From contig OY754990.1 of the NCBI GenBank assembly GCA_963576475.1, positions 11,959,061 to 12,023,060 on the forward strand: a DNA stretch of 64,000 nt. The letters run 5' to 3'. Source of the stretch: Molanna angustata (Eukaryota; Arthropoda; Insecta; Trichoptera; Molannidae). Made by a program: the position numbers and the translations under genes. A model generated the notes under the pieces. That model was not told the origin of the DNA and ran no database searches. It saw only the letters and a list, made by a program, of their open reading frames with translations. Position 1 is the stretch's first letter; each line of letters starts with the position of its first letter. This document shows, piece by piece, positions 41,601-53,600 of the stretch.

Positions 41601-44600
41601 GTAGAGAACAGTGTAGTATTACTGTAGCATTTAATGAGAAAACAGTGTAGTATTACTGTTGAAAATAATAATAACTACACAGTTACCTATTTTGTATGTA
41701 ATAAGCATGTAAAGTAGAGAAAAGTGTAGTATTACTGTAGCATTTAATACAATGAGAAAACAGTGTAGTATTACTGTAGCAAATAATAATAACTACACAG
41801 TTACCTATTTTGTATGTAATGAGCATGTAAAGTAGAGAACAGTGTAGCATTTAATGAGAAAACAGTGTAGTATTACTGTTGAAAATAATAATAACTACAC
41901 AACTACCTATTTTGTATGTAATAAGCAAGTAAAGTAGAGAACAGTGTAGTATTACTGTAGCATTTAATTTAATGAGAAAACAGTGTAGTATTACTGTAGC
42001 AAATAATAACTACACAGTTACCTATTTTGTATGTAATAAGCATGTAAAGTAGAGAACAGTGTAGTATTACTGTAGCATTTAATTTAATGAGAAAACAGTG
42101 TAGTATTACTGTAGCAAATAATAACTACACAGTTACCTATTTTGTATGTAATGAGCGTGTAAAGTAGAGAACAGTGTAGTATTACTGTAGCATTTAATGA
42201 GAAAACAGTGTAGTATTACTGTTGAAAATAATAATAACTACACAGTTACCTATTTTGTATGTAATGAGCGTGTAAAGTAGAGAACAGTGTAGTATTACTG
42301 TAGCATTTAATGAGAAAACAGTGTAGTATTACTGTTGAAAATAATAATAACTACACAGTTACCTATTTTGTATGTAATAAGCATGTAAAGTAGAGAAAAG
42401 TGTAGTATTACTGTAGCATTTAATTTAATGAGAAAACAGTGTAGTATTACTGTAGCAAATAATAATAACTACACAGTTACCTATTTTGTATGTAATGAGC
42501 ATGTAAAGTAGAGAACAGTGTAGTATTACTGTAGCATTTAATGAGAAAACAGTGTAGTATTACTGTTGAAAATAATAATAACTACACAACTACCTATTTT
42601 GTATGTAATAAGCAAGTAAAGTAGAGAACAGTGTAGTATTACTGTAGCATTTAATTTAATGAGAAAACAGTGTAGTATTACTGTAGCAAATAATAATAAC
42701 TACACAGTTACCTATTTTGTATGTAATGAGCGTGTAAAGTAGAGAACAGTGTAGTATTACTGTAGCATTTAATGAGAAAACAGTGTAGTATTACTGTTGA
42801 AAATAATAATAACTACACAGTTACCTATTTTGTATGTAATAAGCATGTAAAGTAGAGAACAGTGTAGTATTACTGTAGCATTTAATTTAATGAGAAAACA
42901 GTGTAGTATTACTGTAGCAAATAATAACTACACAGTTACCTATTTTGTATGTAATGAGCGTGTAAAGTAGAGAACAGTGTAGTATTACTGTAGCATTTAA
43001 TGAGAAAACAGTGTAGTATTACTGTTGAAAATAATAATAACTACACAGTTACCTATTTTGTATGTAATAAGCATGTTAAGTAGAGAACAGTGTAGTATTA
43101 CTGTAGCATTTAATTTAATGAGAAAACAGTGTAGTATTACTGTAGCAAATAATAACTACACAGTTACCTATTTTGTATGTAATGAGCATGTAAAGTAGAG
43201 AACAGTGTAGTATTACTGTAGCATATAATAATAACTACACTGATATCTATTTTGTATGTAATGAGCATGTTAAATAGATAACAGTGTAGTATTACTGTAG
43301 CATTTAATTTAATGAGAAAACAGTGTATTTATTACTGTATCACATATGATAAGTAGAGAATACTGTAATTATTACTGGGATAAGACAACAGAGCGATTAC
43401 AATGTAATCTGTTAAGTATAGAATGGTGCAGTTTTTACTGAGAAATATATAAATGTAGTAATTACTGTAAAATACAATGATTAAATATTACAGTCAAAAT
43501 TTTTTAAATACATACATATTTTTTTTAAATAAATATAAGTGATCAGAAAAGCATTACAATATAATCAAAGTACACCCGTTGAAAAATTCACTAAAAAAAA
43601 AGTATAACACAACAAATACATAAATTTTTAAGAAGAAAAAAATAATAATGAAGAAAAAAATACACCCATGATTTAAAAAAATATGATTGAACAATGAACC
43701 AGAAACTCAAAAGCATGATTGGAAAGACACGACAGTACCGGATAAAGAATCCAAAACAAATGAAAAATTAATAAGGTATTTAAAAAATAAATAGGTATGT
43801 AAAAAGGTATATATACCTTTCTTTTTCTCTCTCACGTTCTCTTTCCTTTTCTCTCTCCCTCTCTCGTTCCCTTTCACGTTCACGTTCCCTGTCACGAGAC
43901 CTGTAGACAAAAATATCAAATTAAAAACAAAAATCTAATTTTCCAAATCATGACAACATTTTTATAATTTTGACATACCAAATCATAGAGAATGAATGTA
44001 GGTTTGTCTATGAAAAACTAATTACACATACCTATATTTTACTTTACACATATATTTTTTTTTTATTTTCATAAAAGATTTACATAATAATAATTGTGAT
44101 CTCACTAGCCTACAGGCTATCAGTGAGTTTCCCATACAAAAAGGTCAAGTACATACATATTACATTCCTTAAATTACACTATTAAAATTATAATATGGGA
44201 TACACGTTTTTTATTTAATTACTATTTATAAATGAGTCAAATGTTTTTAATTACTTTCTAAAATATTTTTTTTATACGAATATTTTTATTATTGCATATG
44301 CGCAAACATTGGATTTTTTTTCCCTGACTTCTATGCGAAAAATGCATTGTCACCTCAGGTAAGAATTGTTGCTTCATTATTTACAAAAAAACAATTCTTT
44401 CAATAGATGGCATTACAACAAAAATAAATAAAAATAATAAGAATGTTGTTCATAATTTCACACATAGATGGCTGTAGTAAAAATCCTTATTTCCTCAAGC
44501 GAAAAGAATTTCAGTATTACAATATATAGAACTTTCAAAAATTGAATTGATAGGGATCTCATTAAAGAGGCATAATTGGTGAACGTTGCGCAAGCGCATA

Positions 44601-47600
44601 AAGTGATCACGTAAACCAGCCGATGACAGGTCGTAAGCCCTGTAGGTGCCTTCGAGTTCCCGGTTCTCCTACAGTAAAATATTCCAACTTTGTCTCTATT
44701 GAGATAGTAAAAAATATGTTAAAAAATATTTTATATAAATATAAATCTGTTAAAGGTATATTTCTCTTTATTAATATCCAAACTAACTAGGTTATTTTTT
44801 CAAAATGATTCGTTTAGTAATAATGATGGTATATCAAATTGAAAAATATGTACGTTGGCAGCAGTCATATTTTTATCAAGTTTATCCATACCACTTGGAA
44901 GGGTGTTAAATATTGTAGGTATGCTTACTTTCAGTGTCCTTTCACCGTAATGTAATAGTTTGTCCATCTGGGTATTATCAATTTATTTTGCACAACTTGT
45001 CTGTAATTATATATATTTATATATATATATATATTTTATCAAGTTTATCCATACCACTTGGAAGGGTGTTAAATATTGTAGGTATGCTTACTTTCAGTGT
45101 CCTTTCACCGTAATGTAATAGTTTGTCCATCTGGGTATTATAAATTTATTTTGCACAACTTGTCTGTAATTATATATATTTATATATATATATATATATA
45201 TTTTATCAAGTTTATCCATACCACTTGGAAGGGTGTTAAATATTGTAGGTATGCTTACTTTCAGTGTCCTTTCACCGTAATGTAATAGTTTGTCCATCTG
45301 GGTATTATCAATTTATTTTGCACAACTTGTCTGTAATTATATATATATTTTTTACAGGTAATTTATATTCATTAGATAAGTAATTATTTAATATGACTCG
45401 ATAAGTGTATAATTAGTTAACTGGGAGTATTCCTGTTATACTGAATATCATTTCATCATTGTCTTTACATTTAGATAAATCTGATTCGGGTATATTAGTT
45501 TTAGCAAATTCCTCACTACCCCAAGGGTATATAGTGGGAAATTATGATATCGCAATTTTTAAGGCTATTTTTTTATTGCAGATTATCAACTAATATCATG
45601 CTGAGATTGTATTCTGAAAGTTTCATCACAATGTATATGTGTGTGTGTGTGTGTGTGCTATGTACGGCGTGTTTATTTTACTTTATCGATTATAGACTAA
45701 AGTACTAATTTGATTCTTTTCAAATTTTGCAAATTTGTATATCTAATACTCGCTTAGACCCCATTAGATTTTGAAGGATATCTGAATAGTGCTTCTCAAT
45801 TTTTTTAACTGTCAAATATTTCAAAGTGACTCCAAGCTCAGGAAACTTAAAATTTGAATTTTTTATTTTCAAATTGGTAAAAAGGCACATCACTTTCATA
45901 AAATGGCATTGAAGAGTTATCAAGTTTTCTTAATAAAATATTTAAATAAAAAAATAATTGGACTAACTCATTTCATGAAAATGCTGATTATTTTCCATAC
46001 AAAATTTGAATACTTTATAGAATGATTTGTTAGTGAGGAGTTTAGTGTTGGCAACAACCCACTCGTTTTTGTTGTGAAATGATCAAAAATGCCCTGGTGT
46101 TAATAAAAACGGTGACAGGAAAATTATTCGAAAAACAATTATTCGAATGCTCAATTTTACAAAAATCAATTTTACGAATGGCAATTATTCGAATCACATT
46201 TTTTCGAAAAACAATTTTCCGAACACACAATTATCAGAAATTACAATTGTTCGAATTTTTATGACGTCATGTTGGTAGCATTGTGAGAGGAAGAAATCAT
46301 AGATTTTTATTATAATATACTAGATGTCGTAGTTAGCAAATATGGTATGAATCGAAGTGAGGCATTTTTCCGGGAGATTTTTGACGTTTTAGTACATCGT
46401 TTTTCCATAGAGAAAAACGACTAATGTGAATTGTTTTCGGATTTATTTGTCGTAAAAAACACTTTGTTTATTTAGATTTAGAGAACAGTTATTAAGGGTG
46501 TGTTGAAATGTAAGGAAAACTGTAATATGTTGCCAACCAAACGTCAAACGCGCGATATTCCATGACTCACTTTTTGCACGGAGTACTACATCTACATAGT
46601 ATATTATGTATAATAAAAATCTATGGAATAAACAACATGGCGACGCACCGCGCTGTCAAACATCAGTTATTAAAAATGTGCAAACATACGTACCTACCCA
46701 ACAATAATACAACAAGTAATAATTGTCTTCATTGAATATATTTTACTGGCAACAAATATGTCAAAGGAGGCAACATAATGACACAAAAATATATTAAATT
46801 CGGTCAATTGGTTTTCCAACAAATGTTAGTTCGAATAATTTGCTTTCGGACAATTGTCATTCTGATAACTGTTTTTCGGAAAATTGTTATTCGAACAATT
46901 GTGTTTCGAAGAATTTTCATGTAATCATAAAAACCAACTGACCTGGATCGACTGCGCCTTCTAGATTTTCTGTCCCTCTCCTTGCTTCTTGCCTTCTCCC
47001 TGGACATGGATCTCTTGTCCTTGTCTCTCTCCCTGTCTCTGTCTCTGTCCCTCTCTCTCTCCCTGTCCCTGTCCCTATCTCTGTCCTTCTCCCTCTCCCT
47101 GTCCTCCCTGTGGTGGTGGCGCTGGTCCTTCTCCTTGACAACGGTCTGCTCCTCCTGCTCCTTCTTCCGCCGGGACTCCTCTTTAGCCTCTTCCTGTTGC
47201 TGTATGGCCACAAACCACAAGACGTTCAATAAACACAATAGGAAAATCAAGAAACACACGAGACAGAGGCATTATTCACTTATCTTCCCTTCACACACTC
47301 AGTTCATACACAGTTCTATGGTTTTGTTTCTTTCAAATGTAACCAATATTCAATACTTTGACAGACAATACAAACTTCATGAAAAAATGTTCGTAAAAGT
47401 CATCCATTTGCCGTAGAAAAAAAACACATATTTTAGAGTTAACATACGTCCCATCACAACATGTTCCTCACTGTGCAGGCAGAGGGAACCGAAAAGCCTT
47501 ATTTTTCTATCTTGGCACACAATCATCGCCTCGTCAACAATCATACATCGTCTCGTAGATGTTCGTCTGTTGTTCAAGTTTCTTACATTTGTGTCTTTCA

Positions 47601-50600
47601 AAAAAGGAAGCTGTAACTCGATTCTACTAAGAATCGGTGAAGATAAATAATTTTCACGGAAGAATTAGATCCATCGTGCTTGTGAAGATCGCCAAAAAAC
47701 TCTGGAAAGTGACAGCTATAGGCTCATTCCATACGAAATCAACACAGGGTATAAACCTGACCACCTCAGAATTTGATGAAATTTGGTACAAAGGTTGTCC
47801 TAATCGAGATTAAGAAAAATACCATTTTTTTTTTCAAATACCTTAAACGGTTTCAAAATTAGGGCTATGTAAAATATATCAAAATCAGCGGAAAAAACAT
47901 AACCGACATATTTCCACTATAGCTTTTCTCCTAATTGAGAGGTGGGAGTGGTGTCATTTTACTCAGTTTTAAATGCTCTTTCTTGTGATATTCAATACAA
48001 AATACTTTAGGATAAAAAGTTTTTTTTTTTCAATACAAAATACTTTGGGATAAAAAGTTTTTTTTTTAACTCAATTCAAAATTTTGATTTTTTCAAAATT
48101 GTTTGAATATTTTTTAAAAATTACTATAAATAGTTCATACTTTTGGTAAGTGATTCTCGAAATTTCAAAATGGGAGGCTAATGTGTTCATAATTAAATAA
48201 TAATTATCTCTAGTTATGAGGTGGTCAAGTATTTTTTTTTATTTTAGTGTGTTGATTTCATATGGAATGATCCTATCTTTGAAAGAGCTCAGGTAGCAAT
48301 TTTATTTGGTGTATCTCTAGATAAATGTAGAAAGTTGGAGAGGGCTAGTTCCATGGTGAATGAAGTTCCTTTTGGGGCTCAACACAAACACGTCTATACA
48401 AACAAAATATTTTTATCATTTTTGTTCATTAAATCAAACCATACAGCCTTTTTTATCGCATTTGAAAGAACTCCCAAGTACGGAAAGGGGAAAGAACTAG
48501 ACCCTTTTTGAAAGTACTCGAAGATTGTCGGTGTAATACTGCCTTATTAAAGCTTTATAATGATGTCCTTTCTTTTTTGGGCGCCCCTGACCTCTTACTA
48601 TTAGAGATTACAAATATGGGCCGGTATTACAGTCTCTGTTTAAGAGCTAAACTCAAGTTTTACAAAAATATAGCGTATTACAGTGTCCGTTTAGGCCTAA
48701 TCTTCCCTCAAATGCGTCACTAAAACGACAAATTATTAACTCAACATTTCTAGCTGATTAAGTACTTAACGGTGAGTCAACAGTCATTTCTCGACTCGTT
48801 GCTAGGCAACGAGTGTAGTTTAAGTGTTCTATCACTAGAGGCGTTAGTTGTATCGACGGTGGCGCCACACAACAAAACAAACTGACAGCCATATTGAAAG
48901 GATCATGGGCATTTAGAAGCATTATTTTGGTGAAAAAAAATTAATTTACCATGTTGGATAATAAAACAATAGTATTTCAAATCGTAGCATCCCGTTTTGT
49001 AGTTGGTATTATTTGAGGTTATTTAAAATTTGACAGATAATAACCACAGAAAAAGTAAAATATGTCTATAATTGAAGATTTAATAACTGACATGTCATAT
49101 TGCACTGTAATACGGAAATGGATTCAATCTCCCCTTAACATTAATCTTGAGTTAATAATAAAAGTGATCTCAACAAAATGGTGTGTCAGTCAGTTTAAAA
49201 CATAACAATAATGATATTCTTAAATATCAAATTTTATTAATTGTTTGTTATCAAAGCCACCATACACAAGACACGCCCCTGATGTCCCCCCACCAACCTT
49301 CAACTCCACAGTTTTCTTTTAAGCACAATGTCACATTCTGTTAGTTGAAAATCTGCCTGAGGAGGGAATGGTTAGTTCCGAAACCGGTGGCAATTTCAGT
49401 AACGTGGTTTATACTGAGTAATAAAATAAATATAGTGTTTCTCTCTTTACTGTAATATCGGGCCTATATGAAATTCAGATATAGAAAAAAGTATTTTCAG
49501 AAGTCTATGCCTGTTTATTTACATATAGACTCCACTAAACCTCTTAAGCTTTTCGCCGTAGTGGGGGACGGTTAACACATATACCAACCAAACAAAAGAC
49601 ACAGATTTGCGATCAGCGCACTCACACAACATGTTCAAGTTGTTTTACGATAACCTCAGATAAAAAAACAGTAAAAATAATTAATATTAAAAATCTTTTT
49701 CTGCATTCTTTAATTCCTTCCTTTTATAAATGTTATTCACATTCTGTTTATTGAAGTTGTCTTTATTTTACATTTTATTAAAGACCATACACTTGTTATA
49801 TTATGTAAATAATTTTCAATTCTAGCAACACTCTTCTTTGAACAAAACCACAGAACCAAGTATGCAAGCTTCTTTAAGAAGAAAAAAAAATACAAAACCT
49901 AATGAACGTGGTATTTAAAAAAAGGTTGACCAATAAGAAGATAATTGTTTGAAAAGGAATATTTGATTTTACAAAAAACATGCATTAGATATTCTTTCAT
50001 GTATGTAAAGTTACATTCATTCAAGTCTTAATAACATCATAAAAGAATTTATATTTTTTTTTGTAGCACTGTGAATTTAATGAGGTTAAAAATATTTAAA
50101 ATAAAAGAAAAAAATACGCAATTATTTACCATGTAAACATTACTGTCAAAATGAGAAAATCAAAATCGGAGGGAAAATATGTCTCTGACAACAAAAACAC
50201 GTGATGTGAAAACATGAACAAACAAAAAAATATATATAATATTAATGTATAACATTTTAAAATTATCTCATACGGATTTGGACATGTATATTGTCGTTTG
50301 TGTGTTGTAGCTGCGATCGAAATCTCAAGACACATTTTTATATCCATGGACAACATCTTCAGACATATCTGCAAAAAATTACATAGACAATGGGCGAAAA
50401 AAACAGAAAAAAGAAAGGAGGAATCACAGAAATGACAGTTGTGTTAGAGATAGGTACACAGATTATTTTTATGGTTGACAAATGTCATATTTATGCAGTC
50501 GACCGTTTCCTGTAAAGATTCAACATTATATATATGTACAGAGAAATAAATATTTTATACATTCATCACAACTATCATACACTGGTGTAGTACAAAAACA

Positions 50601-53600
50601 CATTCTTTCAATTTATTTCTTAACATTTAAAATTGTGTAACTTTGAAATTGTTTAAATATAAAATATATATATGTGTGTGTATACATATTTTAGCAATAT
50701 ATACTAATTATTGTAAACAGAATTCACTTATTTCAATAATTTTTCCATACTCACATGAATCCTAGGGGGACAAGTCATTTCAGCCAAGAGTAATTTAGTT
50801 TCGGCATCCATTTTATTTTTATTATCCAGTTGCCATTTTATAATAGTCTTCCGTTTATGCGCTCCCACGCTGACGACCGGCTGTGGCACTCCAGCATGTT
50901 AAAAGCCTAAGATGGTGTGTGGAAACATTCCAAATTTGAAAATTGCGTCGATTTTATGTTTATTTTTTTAAAACGGCAATATTTAACAGTGCTGTCGTTT
51001 AAAATCAAAATTGAATAAGTACAGCAACAAAAAATATAGTAAATTTCGATTGAATCGAGAAGACATATTTTCAACAATATTAATATATAAGTGTGATTTC
51101 ACAAAAAAAAAGGAGATAATGATTTCAACTGACATTGGATAAAACCTTATTGAAAAGATTTTATTCCATTCAAACAAAAATTATCTATGGTTTTGAAAAC
51201 AATAAATTGAATTAAGAATGGAGCTGACAGCAAAAATATATATCACATAAATAAGTTTAAAATGATAACCACAACTTCGTATAGTAAAGAAATATACATA
51301 CGTTCCGCTGACTAGATTTTATTTAATATTAATTTCTTTGGAATGAATTTAAAGTTTAATTAAACACCACAGAAAAAATAGTAGAAATATTTGTGTACCA
51401 CACACCATCTTGACATTTGGATATAAAAATATAATTAATCGATCGCCCGTAACTTACAAATACATGGCTCACGATCATGTGATTAATCTTAAATAATAAA
51501 AATCTGGTCTCACTCGATATACAAAATGATATACAAAACCCAACCTCAATCATTATTTCGAAGGTTTAAAAAAATATATAAACACATATTAACCAATAAA
51601 AGGGATTTGAAACTATTTTTCTCGGTTTACAATTACAACTTAAATTTAGGCTTCATTTGATCTATATCTTATTTCTCCGAAGAAAAATTTAGCCCTGTTT
51701 CAAGTTAGCTGCAACACACTGTGTGACACCGCAGCAAAAATGGAGAATGAACTTTTAAGCCGAGACTCAAACCAATCAGGATTATATTAACAAAGATGTT
51801 GTAAAAAAAATATTTTGATTTTATTTTGCTGGAAATGTATCAAACAAATTATTTAGAAATTGCTATTTTGAATTTATTTTCAATACTTTGTTCCCCAATA
51901 AAATCTCAATAATTTTTAACACTGTCAATATAAAGATAAAAGAGCCACAGAAAAAAAAAACTCATTTCAAAACTCATACATACACACCACCGTGATGTAT
52001 ACCTAGATTTGGGGTAAGATAGAATCTTCGTTTCATTCACATACATGCTTCTAATAGATAGAATCTTCTCTTACTCTTTAGGTTGGCGTATGATTGTGCT
52101 GAATTTTGTGTGATGGTCACCAAACCTCCGTCACAAGAAGAAGAAAAATAATCCTTCAAGATCGTATTTACAATTCCTTCCTACCTCTTATCAGCCTCGT
52201 ACACTTGTTTCATCTGATATTCAAAATTCATTCATTCCACATAGCTAAACCATTCAAGGCATTCATTTTTAATATACTCAAAATAAAAATATCACTAATC
52301 CTTACATTCTAGCCAAAATCTAAACGTTTCATAATTTTTTTTAACCTTTTTAAGAAGAGCGTCGTGTATAGATGTCCGTCCTGCTTATGCTAACCAGAGG
52401 TGGTCTGAGGAAAGCACATGCTCCGTTGCCAAACAAACATGGCCAAAATATTATCACAGAAGAACCAGAGAAATACTCTCGTTCAGAAGACTCACTCGCC
52501 AGAGTCATATCGGTATTAACGGGACACTAGGGTATAGGAAAGCATGCCCGAAGGCTAGAGCTAGAGGCATACCATTACTGCAGAGCATGCCAAGACGAGG
52601 AGGAGGAGGAGACGGTGGTCCACTTCCTCTGTCACTGTCCTGCTCTTTCTAGAATTAGGAGAAGCTCCTTGGGAAGTTTCTTCTATTATGATTTAATTGA
52701 CATAGTGTCGTCCGACATCGGAGACATTATGACATTCATTAGCCACTCAGGCTGATTCATGGTTCAATGGGGAACAGCCCCATTGTGATATCACAAAGGG
52801 CCAATTGGCCTAAGTGTGTTCTGCTTAAGAACTGCCACCCGCAAAAAAAATAGATCTCCGTCGCCCGCTTTCCTAAATGCCGAGCGTCATCCATACATGC
52901 TCACATGCTACATTGAATTTTGAACCTTTGTATCTCGGTAAATTCGAATTTGATTGAGACGAAAATTGGTATAAATATTATTCCCATATATTTTACTTCA
53001 AGACACCTGTCGGTGTATCAGCTAAACGATTGTTAAATTGTAACCATTGTAATTCATCGAAAATCACGGGACAAATTTACACTCTCCCGCGCATGTGAGG
53101 ATCTAATACGCATGCGCGTAGGAAAGTAGAATACTGTGCTGATAAATTTTGTTATATAGAGTAGGACTTTCTGCTTTGAATTTGATCCTTACCAATACAC
53201 AATCGACACATCTACATCAAATGCCGGAAGGATCATGTGACATATTGATGCCGACATGTAGTATTTTTGTATGGAGATAACCATGATAACATTATTCATC
53301 ATTTATTGTATGTTAAGTTATAAAGTATTCGATTTGTTGATCTTTTGTTTATCTTTGATCTTTTTATGATACATTTTAGATTTCTTTTAACCTGTATTAT
53401 ATTCAATCAAAATGACATTAAAAAATACTGTGTACATAGGTCCGTAGGTAGTCTTAATCGGGTTAAACACACACTTATCTAAGAAATTTGTTTTATTTTA
53501 TTTTTTATTATAACTCAAAAAAAATACTTCAAAAAGAAATAATAAATAAACACTATCAAGCTATTTTTCTATTCATTTTATACTAATATACATTTTCTTT

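Noticed and set aside
46982..47416. Long plus-strand Ser/Leu-repeat frame (144 codons)
   Set aside because: It is the antisense reading of RBM25 exon 2 (RD/RE repeats read backwards as SLSLS); no splice or promoter support.
49330..49400. CTGAGGAGGGAATGGTTAGT segment as a known retroelement 3' end
   Set aside because: Looked familiar, but I could not tie it to a family with confidence; kept only as an insertion within a TIR element.
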